Below are positions 14,285 through 24,144 of a DNA stretch of 64,000 bases, piece after piece. Positions within the stretch are counted from its first letter, which is position 1; every line of letters starts with the position of its first letter. The notes beneath the pieces are model-generated. The model searched no databases and was not told where the DNA came from. It saw only the letters and a program-made list of their open reading frames with translations. This DNA comes from Phoronis australis (taxonomy: Eukaryota > Phoronida > Phoronidae), in the NCBI GenBank assembly GCA_002633005.1, contig NMRA01000169.1, forward strand, positions 85,679-149,678, given 5' to 3'. The position numbers were made by a program, and so were the translations under genes.

Positions 14285-17200
14285 TACATGTACATGCATG
14301 CATGTATGTACATGTATGTATGTATGTGTGTATATATGCATACATGCATGAATGTATCTATGTATGTATGTATGCATGTATGTATGTATATAATATGTCA
14401 CTTTTATTGATAATCATTCATTGTCTGTTTATTAAATATTATGTTTTATTTAATCATGTCTCACTTTTAGTATATTATATTTATTGTTTTTTTATTTATT
14501 TATTTTGTTTCATGTTAGATTCTTGTTCATCAATGATCGTTTAAATCTTGTCAGTCATTTTGTATTTCTGTTTGTTTATCTTACTTATGGGGCTACCCTC
14601 ATTGTAAATATTATAATAATAAATAAATAAATAAATTTTTCAATACATTTTGGAGTGCACCTCACTGACTCGAACGAAAGGCATTAGACAGACGAAAAAG
14701 TTTACGCTCATTCAGCTGTCTATAACGGGCCATAAACTTTAACATTTGGCTCCCGTAATTGCGTGATAGTAAGTTTGAAATTGAACGAACAGGTGGTCTG
14801 GTACACCATTTCTGTCCTTTATGAATACATGTTTTTAGTTAAAACTGAGCTGACGAGTGAGAAGCTAGAGACTTGACTCAAGGATCAACCAGTGTGCCCT
14901 CGTGAGATTCGACCCCACGACCTTACGTAAAGGAAGCGATCATTTATCCCACTAGGGCACACTGCCTCAATCTCTGAACGAACTTGTCTTGAAGCCACGT
15001 TACATTGACAACTTCATTACGGGCAGGTATCGGAAATCGTGTTGAGCTCGGCCCAACTTAACCTACGATCATGAAGCCGTTTATGAATTGTGGAATCTTG
15101 TAAAACTTTCAGTTCCCGCGAGCATTAGAATTCGCAGACGGTTTGTGGAAGGGACGAGGTGTCTACTACCTTCTCTTGACGCTTGTCTGATTTCATCACA
15201 TTCTTAACAACACCTTGGCCACTTCATAACAAACTGAAGTGCTCTGTGATTGTAACTATGCGCCAGAGTGGGTGGACATTTATGTTTTGTGCGGTGTGGA
15301 AAGGCTACAATTGGCATTTGCTTGATTTTTGAGTCGGCTCTTATTGAAACATCGCCAGCCGTTTATCCCATGACCCACTTTTAGCTCAGTCTTTACTTTT
15401 CTTATACCTTTACTGCTTGCAAGCGTGAAGTTGAAATTTACATGTAGCAGGAAATTCAGACACCCTTCAGACACTTTGGATTTGTAAACACATATGACTG
15501 ATCGACACCAACGTTTCACCTGATTTCTGCAATCCGGAAAGTACTTGGCAGTTTGAATGCACTGTCTCTCATTCGTAGTAATCGCATGCAATCGGTGGCT
15601 TTGGTGTGAAAACTGATGATTTGGTGTATTTCACTCATTTTGAAGTACCTGGTTGGACGTCCGCCAGTAGCAAATGATGGAAAATTAGCTTCGGAATCAG
15701 TTTCAATAGACTTTGCGCAAGATTTTTGAAGTCTTTGGCCCAGTATACTATTAATATTTTTTAGATTTTCAACATCTTGTGAAATAGATTGTTGGAGCTG
15801 CCAAGACCTGGTTTTTCAAACCCAAAAGAATTCTACCTTGGGGTCTCTTTGCGGCATACTTTACGTATGTATGATACATTTCGGACCTTATGTACAAATG
15901 ACGGCACTCTCGTGTCGCCTCAGGATTTTTGTCTTATTGTGTCGTTATATACAAATGACTGTCTTCCACTCTCGAAAACTATGTGTTTGGCTGAGACGAA
16001 ATGGAAATATTCACAGTCTCGACGAAATTCTGAAGAGCGTTTTAAGATGAAAGATGAGTTGGTTATTGAAAGGACGGAAGCTATTGATAACGAGCACATT
16101 TGTACAGTTGTTATCAAAATAAACTGGACAGCCTTTAACAGAACTATTTCAAAGTACAAAAAACGTTTTGCCAGCCAATTGGTTCCAGGTTATCTGTGCA
16201 ATGGGTCCACCCGAAAGGCCTGTGCACGTCTGCTACAACGTGTGCCAGACCGCCTGTATTTATTTTTTAATTGGAAGTTTAGTTGAACTCTTTTTTATAA
16301 TGCATCGGGGTTTTATTGAAACTTGGTCAGACTAATGTCAGTTACCAAGACGCTCAATTTCGTGAATGGCTCTTCACATCATGTCACGATTTCAACAAAG
16401 CGCAACGAGCGAGATTTCGTCGAGATTTAATCAGCATTGAAACAATTCTAGACAAAATAAATTAAACTGAACAGTTCAGCCGAGGTTTTGAGCGACGAAA
16501 TTTCGCCAAGTTTCGACGTGTTACCTTGATTTTGCAAACTACTGGAAATTTAAATGTTATTATAGTTGTGTAGTTAATTGGTGTTATTTCAGTCCACAAT
16601 ATAAAGTCATCTTCACAATGTCCTACATACCAAACAATAATGGCTTAGAGTTGTTACTGTTGGTCAATTGATCAGATAGCTGTTTAAAATCAAAAGGGTA
16701 AAGCATATGGATAACTCATATTACAAGTGCATTATTACGTTTACAAGCATAACGTCACCTGCTGCGTAACACTGAGAGTAGATGTGAACGCAAAACTAGC
16801 GACAGGATGCCACAAAAATCGTGGCGTGTAATATTTCTCAGTGAATTCTGATACAAACTTGGAATTTGGATGTTTAGTGGCGACGAATCTTCGACTATTA
16901 TGATGCGATTTAGGCTCAAAATAGGAACAGAAATGCAGACATTACACGTTTTCAAAAGTTTCAAATGTTTTTTATTTTTTTTTCGATTTAAGTAACCACG
17001 GGGGAATTTAGCACTTGAACCTTATAACACATTTGTGTTTGGATTAATCGAGGGGCTCCAACAACGGTTGCACCCATCGTACGCTCCCGAGAGAAAGGAG
17101 GGGGTTAAGATTAACCGGATTCATAGCCAGGTAGTCATTTTTAAGTGCTCAATAATTTACAGCGCTACATAAATATGGCCTAGTTATTATTGTTCTTTTT

Positions 17201-17935
17201 AATTTTGTCATTTTATTTGATTTGACTGGCTATAAAACCTCAAAATGTCGACATGTCAAACACGTGAAAACGACTCAGGCTTGTGTTGTTTGCTGTATGC
17301 TTGTTTTTCACAGTAACATCCCGTTGGGTACCCGGTGTTTATTTTTGCCGTCACCAAACGTCATCAGGTTCTGGGCGTACACGCACTTGGTGACTTCACT
17401 GCACAGTTGCACTTTTGTATACCAATGACTCACATTGGCATGAACATAAACAGACGGAAAACGCTTCAAATCAATTTCCTTTTCCAATACTTCATAATAG
17501 TAGTTTATTTGGTAAACACCTATAGAGGTTATAGGTACCAGACGGTCAGATGGTCAAGATCACTGACAGCTTTTGAAATGAACTTGGAGGCATATTTTAT
17601 TTAATTTATATCATACTCATCTGTCGGTAATAAGCAAAAGTGCGTGCACACATTTATCATGGTAATGTGCTATCAAAGTCAGTTCTGTTTAATTGCAACC
17701 GAATGACAGCATCATGCCAATAAAGTGAATATTTAAGAAAATTTGAAATCTGGATGGGATCCATAGCAACAATGCAAACGATTACCTCGATGACATTTAT
17801 GAAGAAATTTGGATCTTGAGGTGGTTAGTAAAAGTGCAAATAGTTGATTAACTAAGTGCATAAGACGTAAATTGCTAAAAAAATGAAACTTACAGCCAGT
17901 GTCGCCAACGCTAGAACAATATCAAGCAACCTCAT
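679..17935 (-). CDS. Secreted mosaic protein CTLD-MAM-CCP-CUB-CCP-CCP (15 exons, 3' end outside window)
   Basis: Spliced gene assembled by reading exons, splice sites and phases. Exons in transcript order: 17894-17935, 12101-12146, 10419-10480, 9575-9696, 9042-9166, 7482-7601, 7081-7206, 6430-6530, 5471-5641, 5102-5195, 4258-4443, 3595-3779, 2011-2149, 1367-1543, 679-852. All junctions are GT/AG and every phase matches, giving 1870 nt (623 codons plus one base). Domains: signal peptide and a KR-containing linker (about 1-30), six-cysteine C-type lectin domain (about 32-155), MAM domain (about 172-336), CCP, CUB, then two CCPs. Each module starts and ends at phase-1 introns, the usual sign of exon shuffling in extracellular proteins. 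No membrane segment is seen; the last exon ends with an open donor, so more domains probably lie beyond position 1. A secreted pattern-recognition or adhesion role is inferred from the domains, not shown. Upstream of the ATG are two GATA-type words (about 18014 and 18033). A MASP protease is unlikely from the order, but the missing C-terminus leaves a protease end possible. Confidence 0.87.
1367..1543 (-). CDS. Mosaic lectin gene exon 14: CCP (sushi) domain 2
   Basis: Encodes [40 protein letters not shown] and PQCT, a clean four-cysteine CCP. ATTTCAG acceptor, GTACGT donor, 59 codons, phase 1 to 1. Confidence 0.93.
2011..2149 (-). CDS. Mosaic lectin gene exon 13: CUB domain C-terminal half
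   Basis: Encodes [20 protein letters not shown] then [19 protein letters not shown], the second half of the CUB fold (l.l.f.sd.....kGF...w). The usual second disulfide pair is missing; LSGKSTP stands where LCG..P is common. TTTGTAG acceptor, GTGAGC donor, phase 0 to 1. Confidence 0.85.
3595..3779 (-). CDS. Mosaic lectin gene exon 12: CUB domain N-terminal half
   Basis: Encodes [20 protein letters not shown] then [14 protein letters not shown] and [16 protein letters not shown]. This is the CUB opening C..G.I.SPgYP.nY.nn..C.W.I with the acidic E..D calcium-site residues. CTTGCAG acceptor, GTAAGT donor, phase 1 to 0. Confidence 0.92.
4258..4443 (-). CDS. Mosaic lectin gene exon 11: CCP (sushi) domain 1
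   Basis: One-exon CCP module with four cysteines: [39 protein letters not shown]. The W before the last cysteine and the Y-x-C are typical of the complement-control fold. TTTTCAG acceptor, GTGATG donor, 62 codons, phase 1 to 1. Confidence 0.88.
4465..4745. repeat. Degenerate GTR/GGT trinucleotide-rich low-complexity tract
   Basis: Imperfect runs of gta, gtg and ggt (for example ggtggtggcagtggg) lie just upstream of CCP exon 11 in an intron. Open frames in both directions follow from the three-base periodicity and are not taken as genes. Confidence 0.6.
5102..5195 (-). CDS. Mosaic lectin gene exon 10: end of MAM domain
   Basis: Encodes [20 protein letters not shown] then [10 protein letters not shown], the closing MAM motif (vFEg.rG.sy.GDIAiDdi...C) with the fourth cysteine. 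CTTGCAG acceptor, GTAAGT donor, phase 0 to 1. Confidence 0.93.
5471..5641 (-). CDS. Mosaic lectin gene exon 9: MAM domain part 3
   Basis: Encodes [17 protein letters not shown], the MAM YHMYG...L.V motif, through to the N-W-K and VPKSWGKFN region. TTTCCAG acceptor, GTAAGG donor, 57 codons, phase 0 to 0. Confidence 0.92.
6430..6530 (-). CDS. Mosaic lectin gene exon 8: MAM domain part 2
   Basis: Encodes [19 protein letters not shown] and then [12 protein letters not shown], matching the MAM segment (hYvyvEaSsp...Gd.ArL.SP...C). ATGCAG acceptor, GTAAGT donor, phase 1 to 0. Confidence 0.92.
7081..7206 (-). CDS. Mosaic lectin gene exon 7: MAM domain part 1
   Basis: Encodes [13 protein letters not shown], the typical MAM opening (C-F-E-x-x-L-C-G-Y), then [26 protein letters not shown] acceptor, GTATGT donor, phase 1 to 1. 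Confidence 0.92.
7482..7601 (-). CDS. Mosaic lectin gene exon 6: end of C-type lectin domain
   Basis: Encodes [20 protein letters not shown] and then FVCEAKP, giving the last three canonical cysteines. The usual WND calcium motif reads WFD, so its asparagine is replaced by phenylalanine. A short linker ([10 protein letters not shown]) leads to the MAM domain. TTTGTAG acceptor, GTGAGT donor, phase 1 to 1. Confidence 0.9.
8460..8810. mobile_element. Nested foldback (MITE-like) element in lectin-gene intron 5
   Basis: Several inverted arms are nested. The block at 8470-8490 (attctaaaaacgttctact) is the reverse complement of 8648-8665, and again, with mismatches, of 8783-8802. The inner arms 8662-8694 and 8720-8753 (TAGAAAACGGAC...ACAAATAAAAAAT) pair over about 33 bases with about four mismatches around a ~25-base loop. 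No ORF is present. This looks like a non-autonomous hairpin element; no target duplication was identified. Confidence 0.6.
9042..9166 (-). CDS. Mosaic lectin gene exon 5: C-type lectin core, WIGL and QPN motifs
   Basis: Encodes [20 protein letters not shown] and then [17 protein letters not shown] is the domain's hallmark. QPN sits where EPN (mannose type) or QPD (galactose type) binds calcium and sugar. Polypyrimidine acceptor TTTTAG and GTAATA donor; phase 2 in, phase 1 out. Confidence 0.92.
9265..9415. repeat. (CAG)n/(CAC)n trinucleotide microsatellite
   Basis: A gcagcagctgcagcagcagc-type run is followed by a long imperfect cac/acc run, in the intron between lectin exons 4 and 5. Frames crossing it give polyA, polyP or polyV and are not real proteins. 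Confidence 0.85.
9575..9696 (-). CDS. Mosaic lectin gene exon 4: C-type lectin helix region
   Basis: Carries the family signature WIGAEANC followed by [13 protein letters not shown], which covers helix 1 and helix 2 of the fold. TTTGCAG acceptor and GTAAGA donor; phase 0 in, phase 2 out. Confidence 0.92.
9869..10026. mobile_element. Short dispersed repeat bounded by GCGGATCC / GGATCC (copy A)
   Basis: Starts with gagcggatccaggatttt and ends with aaatccgccactggatcc, so the ends are inverted (GGATCCAGGATTT versus AAATCC...TGGATCC). Inside are G-rich and then C-rich tracts (ggggggcagg, gcccccttgg). Similar ends occur at 11735 and 61188. Probably a small non-autonomous element. Confidence 0.5.
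10419..10480 (-). CDS. Mosaic lectin gene exon 3: start of C-type lectin domain
   Basis: Encodes [20 protein letters not shown], the N-terminal hairpin of a long-form C-type lectin domain with its cysteine pair and the GW and CYR signatures. The acceptor is TTAAG and the donor GTCAGT; phase 1 in, phase 0 out. Confidence 0.85.
11735..11882. mobile_element. Short dispersed GGCGGATCC-ended repeat (copy B)
   Basis: Opens with ggggcggatccagaatttt and closes with a C-rich tract and gaaccgctta. The block attctagatttgatatcac (11816-11834) occurs in reverse complement at 61248-61266 in copy C, so B and C are inverted copies of one family. It lies in intron 2 of the lectin gene. Confidence 0.6.
12101..12146 (-). 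CDS. Mosaic lectin gene exon 2: end of signal peptide, dibasic linker
   Basis: A 46-nt exon between a TTCCAG acceptor and a GTGAGA donor encodes [15 protein letters not shown]. Signal peptidase could cut near CQA-KS; the KR pair could be a proprotein cleavage site. Phase 0 in and phase 1 out fit exons 1 and 3. It is a short exon found by phase and context, so somewhat less certain than the domain exons. Confidence 0.7.
14206..14395. repeat. TG / TATG microsatellite
   Basis: Imperfect tandem tgtg and tatg units over about 190 bases. Long open frames (poly-CM, poly-YV, poly-HT) on both strands are products of the repeat. Confidence 0.9.
14440..14642 (+). repeat. Possible retroelement 3' tail ending in (AATA)n
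   Basis: AT-rich sequence ends with cttatggggctaccctcatt, then aaatattataataataaataaataaataaa. A GGGCTACC-type block followed by short A-rich tandem units resembles 3' tails of non-LTR elements. No coding remnant was recognised, so this is tentative. Confidence 0.3.
14894..14960 (-). repeat. tRNA-derived sequence (SINE head or tRNA pseudogene)
   Basis: Read on the minus strand: a perfect 7-bp acceptor stem (GTGCCCT with AGGGCAC), a T arm with five pairs (GTGGG/CTCAC, one G-U) around GTCGAAT, and a B-box-like GGGTCGAATCT. Only about 67 nt: the D arm lacks several bases and the anticodon stem is poor, so a working tRNA is unlikely. The acceptor pairing extends outward to AGTGTGCCCT...AGGGCACACT. 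Confidence 0.5.
17894..17935 (-). CDS. Mosaic lectin gene exon 1: start codon and signal peptide
   Basis: Encodes [14 protein letters not shown], a basic start followed by a hydrophobic run, then a GTAAGT donor. The exon ends in phase 0 and joins exon 2 to complete the signal peptide. The start is the only ATG in this exon. Confidence 0.75.
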
Positions 17936-18180
17936 ATCGTTAACACCCAGGAACAACTGCTTTGAACTATCCTTTGACTTTGAACCAAGTCACGGTGTCG
18001 CGCAAGATACCTACTTATCTATTTAGCTGGTCGAGATAATGAGATGTCTAACCCAGAACAGCTTAAAAGGGAACTGTATTTTATTCTGAATAAAGTTTAG
18101 ATAATTTTCTATGAATCGTTGATTAACTTCACAAATAACTCAACAACAAAAAGTAAACTTATATTCTCTAACGAAGATCA
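17936..18180 (-). promoter_or_regulatory. Presumed 5' UTR and promoter region of the mosaic lectin gene
   Basis: The sequence immediately upstream of the signal-peptide ATG. On the minus strand it shows GATA-type words (AGATAAG near 18014, TTATCT near 18033) and A/T-rich words such as CTAAATAG, but no firm TATA box or start site. The call rests mainly on position. Confidence 0.25.
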
Positions 18181-18244
18181 AAAAATTACGGGCTTGGAGT
18201 GCTGCTTCTCGTGACGTATTTGGCGGGGGCAAAGTCAATGTCCT

Positions 18245-19280
18245 GTGTTTAGCGTACAGTCAAGTGGCGCTTTTCATATTGTCGGTATAAGAATTTTTAG
18301 TGTGAAATGTCGGGCCACCAGGGGATACCTGTTTGAGCCGATCGAGGCAACACAAAGTGATACCCAGTCGTCGTCATCGTCGGACGAAAATTTGTCGGTG
18401 CAACCAGTCCGTATCAACATGATTTCCACTGGTGTGACTGTGCCGTGGGCAGTGTGGACTCTAGCCAGCCAGTCAGCCAGCTGCCAGCCAATACTCAGCT
18501 CTGAAAACTTGAAGGGTTGGTTAGTTACTGACTATAGCTGTATGAAGACTATGGCGTACCACTGTGTTTTGAGCTCCGTTGAACCCCGAAATTTCACACA
18601 GCCGTTCACTACCCGGGTATAGTTGACTTAGAGTTCCCACCATGCATTTTCTTTCTTTTTCAGGTTTCAGTTAGCTAAAATGAATCGAATATCATAAAAT
18701 CTTACTAAATAGGCATTTTTTATGCGAAATAGTCTCATTTTTTCTAACTTTGAAGAAAAGTTACTTATTTCTAGGTTTCCCGCCAAATGATGCAACGGGT
18801 GGAAGACGGTTGGCCGCTTGACAATGATTTACAATGTCGGAGCACTGCAGGTCAAAAGACAAAGACGATATTGGGCGAGAATTGGACAATTATTATGCAG
18901 ACAAGAGAGGAGAGTGGATACGGGCATCAAACTCAAGTTCTTGAAGAATAAGACAATGAATTCGATTTCCCATATAGCGAACTTTTGTCGACTTTAATGA
19001 CGTATAAACTCGACCCACTTGCACGAGATATGCTGCAGACATGTGTGAGCCACAACTAACTCTACAAAGTGGCGGTCAATACTAAAAAAATAGACACTTG
19101 ATAATTGCAGGCAAAGGCCACAGTAAAGCTGGGTTACTTGTATTCACCATTGCCATGATGGAATGAGCACAGTCTAAGCACAATATGCGTAAGCTAACTT
19201 GTAGTAGAACTCGATCTTCCAGAGCTTTTTTGGGCATAAAAAGATAACCAATTTTGTTTGGAACCACAGTGCTCTATGGG
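18245..19280 (+). pseudogene. Relic transposon coding sequence (weak resemblance to P2X7-C-type zinc-binding transposon proteins)
   Basis: A frame at 18245-18622 contains GYLFEPIEATQSDTQSSSSS. After a one-base shift it reads HWCDCAVGSVDS, recalling the F-E-P, acidic linker, W-C-x-C layout of P2X7 C-terminal-like proteins common in invertebrate repeats. Stops and frame changes follow. A block starting ggtttcccgccaa at 18774 has a related copy at 48911. Family assignment is tentative. Confidence 0.3.
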
Positions 19281-19339
19281 TATCCTAATGCTTGGAAATG
19301 GCCGTCAGGCAGGTTCGCTTTTGTGGGTGTGGTCGGGGG

Positions 19340-19865
19340 AGCCAAGAGAATGACACTGAAAAATTGAGCTATATCAACTTTTCTGGTAACCACTTAAAAC
19401 CGCCTTGGATACCTCCTACGTAATCCACTGTATCAAAATTGGTCACTGCCAGACAATTTCAGTGGTGAGGACTATCAGCCAGACGGTTATGAACAAGGTA
19501 AAAAAATTGAGCTAGATCAATCCAAGACGTAAGCGCGTGAAACCAGTTTCAAAATATTCACCGTGAGCTCAGGTATCCCGATTGAACACTGTCAGACAAA
19601 TCTAGTTGTAGGTTAGCCCCGCCAGACACGCCCAACGACCTAAGTTGAGCTAGATCAACCCAAGAGGTAACCGCATGAAACAAGTTGCAAAATATTTGCA
19701 GTAAGCCCAGGTATCAAGAATACATACTGCCAGACAAATCTAGTGGTGAGTTATCCCCGCCAGACATTCCCAAGTACCTGAATTGAGTTAAATCAACCCA
19801 CCAGATAACCGTTTGAAACCAATCGTCCGATGTTCAGCATCACATGCACGGGGCACAACAGTAAG
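19340..19865. repeat. Left arm of a large inverted repeat built of tandem units
   Basis: Repeating blocks contain TTGAGCTAGATCAACCCAAG, a GTAACCGCATGAAACCAG-like block and CTGCCAGACAAATCTAGTGG. The same blocks in the opposite orientation fill 24145-24960. The arm ends toward 19865 with AACCAATCGTCCGATGTTCA, matched in reverse complement near 24690-24715. Confidence 0.75.
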
Positions 19866-19999
19866 ATGCCCCAATCAGACAAAAAAGAGTCGAAACAAAA
19901 TTGATTATAGATGTAAGCCCATTCACAATGAATAAGCATCACATTGAGAAACCAGGCACTTCGATTTTTAAGAAAGCCACTGAGTCCGTACGACATAGG

Positions 20000-22900
20000 T
20001 TAAAAAATTTTTGTCTGCAAGTTTACGTCAGGGCATAAAAACCAGAAACATCGCGCCTGATGCTGCAGAGACCTCACAAGTCCATGCGAAAACAGCGGAA
20101 TACTCCACATGATTCAGTATTAAACAGCACATTGTGTTTGCACGAATTTTGATTTTTCTTCGTCCTATTTTACCAGTCTAAGCTGCGTCCCTCAGTTTTC
20201 GGTCGAGTCATTTGATGCAACTGCTAAAACGAATAATAATCAAAATGCCGTCTTTTGCTGTCTTTTGCGTCATGTATGCATGCCAACTACCTTCATTTCA
20301 CACAGTGATTAATGGCAAATTTGGCAAAACCGATCAGTTTTAAGCATAAACCGAGCCCACAGAGAACTCCAGAGATGCGTCAAGAACAATGACGTCAACA
20401 TTTTCCCGACTATGCTAAATGTATTCTTTGCCCAGAACCGCCCAAATTACGCCAGATGGGGAACACTGTTTTACTAAAAGTTGAAATTTGCAGACCCAAT
20501 ATTACGTGAAGTGCTGGAAAACGGTGCGTTCTCAGTGCTATGTACGAGGAAGAACTTCAGTAGATCGGCTGTTGACCTCTCTTTGGAACAGAGCGTGTTT
20601 TTATGTTTGATATGGTGTTCTCCAAAAAGGCTGAAAACACCTTTGCGGCACCTGATATTGAGTGCGAACGGTCGTGTTAGATTTCGTGTAAACTATAACG
20701 TAGATAAAGCAGTGTTCATGTTGCGAACATTTTATTCACAGTTCGTGGGTATAATGTGTCCTGATAGTTTTTCAGGTTAGTTAGATTGACAATAATTTCT
20801 TTTGCACAGGTATGCGGGCAATAGAACTGTTCGCTTTTTGTCTTTATAGTGAATATAAAACACGTTCGAATTAATTATTCATAGATTTTCTTTATGGTGC
20901 TCAGTCACCGTGGTGACGGCCCCGGGCATCCACATTTGGGAAGGGGGTTGCAGTTGAATTAAATAAAGATTCTAGTTTATGCTTCATCTTTTTACTTTTA
21001 TTATTAATAGTACAGGCCTGTAGCCGTGGGGGGTTTCGGGGGTTCGATCGAACCCATCCCCCGCCCAAAACGTCCAGCCCCAGCATATTCGTTAAACATT
21101 GGGATATGAAGAGATATCAACAACAAAATTGTTGTAGCTACTGGTGCTACTAAGTACAATGATAACTAATTAGTAATAGTTTTGAATTTGCCTCTGATTC
21201 AAAGCATTTCACATGTCATCGGGTCGTACTCGGTAAACTTCGCCGGAGTGCCGCTGTTTGTGTAAATGACAGGATCCCTTCGTGCATATGACAAGAGGAG
21301 GCTTTATGTCATCAAAAAACCACGCGCGGGGTGGCTACAGCAAAGGGTAACAAGTGAGTCCAGATGTGAATGTTTATACCTAAGCATAAAAGTCTATCCC
21401 TACGACCTTAGTAAGCTACATGTTTTGTAAATAGCATTGAGAGAGCTCCCAAAAAATAGTGCGGTGTGAATGCCTTAAACTCGGCCAAGAAACAAAACAG
21501 CATAAAATTGAGATTTGTTATTCTGCTATTTTGGTTTTAATTGCAAGCATAGTACGGTAGAAGTGTAGGCATTTCCAAATTTTGAATTGAAGGTGATCGT
21601 TAAAAAATATGTTGTTCATTCAGTGTCCACTTTGATTGTGGATTTGTGGATTGATATGATTGAATGCCTGTACACATTTGAACGTTTCTGTTCTTTTAAA
21701 TTCAGTGCACGCTGACGGTAAGTTCATTATAGGCAGTCCTCCGTCGTGATGAAAAACCAGACATTGAACTACCGTGTTTTCTTGCACTGAGAATACACGT
21801 TGAGCATATTCACGTTATGATGGAAAAGTAGGCGTAGACCTCAACTTTGGTCAATGAAAATCTCCTCTTGTCAATCGATTTCAATTATACACAACCCTGC
21901 AGACTTCATACGAGTTACAAACTTGATGGAAAAGATTTCCAAGGTGCCATGTCACTATGACGAAGGTTCAATACCCCGAAGGTGCGATAATCCGAATGCC
22001 CATTACTCCGAAAGTTTGTTATCTTCTAAAATTCACTACTTTGAATTTCCACTATTCCAAAACCATGACCAGGTATATAATCTTTGTGCTCGAAACGAAC
22101 TCGAAATTATTTTTGGCAATTTCTCTGCTCCTTTTGTGCGAACTCAAGGTAAGTAGTTATCAGACTGTGCTCGAATAAGTATAGTATATGCATGTGAGTT
22201 TCTAGTCCAAGTTTGCACTTAACCCTTATATTCTTGCTACAATCTCCAGTAAAAACTCGAAATTTCGAGTTCAAACTCGAACTTTTAGCTTTAATGATGG
22301 ATTTGTCAAATGCAACTAGGAATAATAAATCACCCAAGTAAGTCATTATGTACTCGAGTATATAGAGTAATAGACACTTATCTTGAGTTCGCACTTAAGT
22401 AGAGTGAAAAAACCAAACTTAATTTCGAATTCGGATTGAGTAAAAAGATTCGAGAATGGGCCCAGATCTCCGACAGTTCACTACTCTGATTGTGTGATCA
22501 CGACTCATTCTCAAATTCTGGTGTAAGGAAACACTATTCCGTCATCATGGTAATAGTTACATGTATGTCCACTTTCATATCATGGAAACTGTTGCTGTTG
22601 AATGGTGTAAGTAATGCTAAATGTATTGTGCATTTTAAGTTACTTATATGTTAAAAGTTTGAATCATTTTGGGTTAATGAATAAAAAATGATAAAATTTA
22701 GTATTGGGCTTGTCATACTCATGTGCTCGAACGAGCCCCCCTATTTGGAGAACTGGAAAAAGGTCTGCCTCACGGATCGAGAAGCACGAATTCCGAACAA
22801 TAGTAGAAAATGAGACAATATTCCACTAGAAGACAGGAAGTACCAAAATTTAGCGTCTGCAATTCATAGCTCTGAACATACCAAGTGAATCTTATAGTAA

Positions 22901-24140
22901 AAGATAGACATTCCCAAAAATTCCAGCCCCCTTTCTTTTAGGCTTGGTGCGCTCATACAAAGTCTGGGCAAATCTCTATTGAAAGCCAACAACTTTGTAC
23001 AGTTCGCCAGAAGTAACCAAGTTCTAAATAAACCTCGTTTGAGCGAGCGCTGTGGCCCACGACCAGTTAGGTATAAGGGTAGCCTTGGCGGAATGCTGTA
23101 TAGGCCTACTAACAAGCTGTATTTTGACGATAGTCTTCACTGGTAGCTGGCACTGAGTCTAGCTAAGGTCTGCCGCGGCAGTGTGACACAGGACTAACCA
23201 GCCCGTAATTTCATGCAAGTGTCTGAAACTACCTTTGAATATATGCGGCATTTATGATTTGAACATTTTACCTAGACAAAACAGCTTGCAACCGCATGCA
23301 TTTATCGTTCGCCAGTGCCTGGTCTCGATCCGCACCGGGTCCGATAGGCTGCGGTCCCGATTCTGGAAAATAATTTCTGTCAAACTTTATTCGCCACATT
23401 TCTTTAGCAAATTCGATGAAGTTGTCCGTATTTTGATTTTATTAAAATTAAGGCGCGATTATTTTATTCCCGTTTGCAGGCTGGTAACAGGCACTGCTCC
23501 GGTCGCACTGAAGTCGTTTTCTCGGCCTGGGTTCCTGAATGAATTGTACTTCCGGGTTCGCGGCAAGTTCAAAATGGCGGTTGTTCTTCGGGTGCGAATC
23601 GTGAGTGGTGCGTTCATTTAAACTTTTTTCGAGTACGGATTGTGTATTAGTTATGGGGTAGGTACTTCTTGGATCCTTATAACATCCTGTAATCTTGTAA
23701 CAAGGGTTAACAACGCGTGCGACCAGGTCTTTAGGTAACACGCTAAAATACAACCAGATAAACAATTTTGTTGTCATTCACCGACTAAACTTCATATTTC
23801 CGTTTGAGTATGCAATGAGGTGTAATCACTCATTTAAGCATGTCTGATTTGAAACTGTGTCAGGTGATAATGCGAGAATGTTCTCTTCCCCCTAATTAAG
23901 CTGAGTCACAGGCCTTACCAAAATTTCTACAGTGTCGACGTTTGCCAAATACCAAAGGTCCACCGTTCTTGAAATTCGAACCACCCCCGCTCAATGCTGG
24001 CTACGGGCCCGAATAGGATATATGCATTTGAGTACAGAGATAGGGGCGTCTAATATAAAGTCTCCCCTGCATCGACCAAACCTCTACATGCTTCTTCCCC
24101 ACCGCTAAAAATGTCTGTGAAATACCTTTTGCAGCATACA
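20000..24140. other. Spacer between the inverted-repeat arms
   Basis: About 4.1 kb with no convincing gene. A 99-residue plus-strand frame at 20481-20780 includes TRKNFSRSAVDLSLEQSVF, which recalls the 'SR-x-x-V-D-L-x-L-E-Q-T' stretch of transposon-linked proteins, but it is isolated and unproven. A G-rich patch near 21030 resembles dispersed GGATCC-family repeats. Confidence 0.35.
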
Positions 24141-24144
24141 GAAT

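Larger units (their letters stand above)
12147..17893 (-). other. Long intron 1 of the mosaic lectin gene
   Basis: The 5.7-kb gap between the two signal-peptide exons. It holds a TATG/TG microsatellite, an A-rich retroelement-like tail and a tRNA-derived sequence. A plus-strand open frame at 15789-16286 (165 residues) has no recognised domain and is not called as a gene. Confidence 0.55.

Noticed and set aside
14146-14544. Open frames rich in C, Y, M, V, H and T on both strands
   Set aside because: Produced by the TG/TATG microsatellite.
15789-16286. 165-residue plus-strand frame in lectin intron 1
   Set aside because: Antisense to the host gene, with no domain or family signature.
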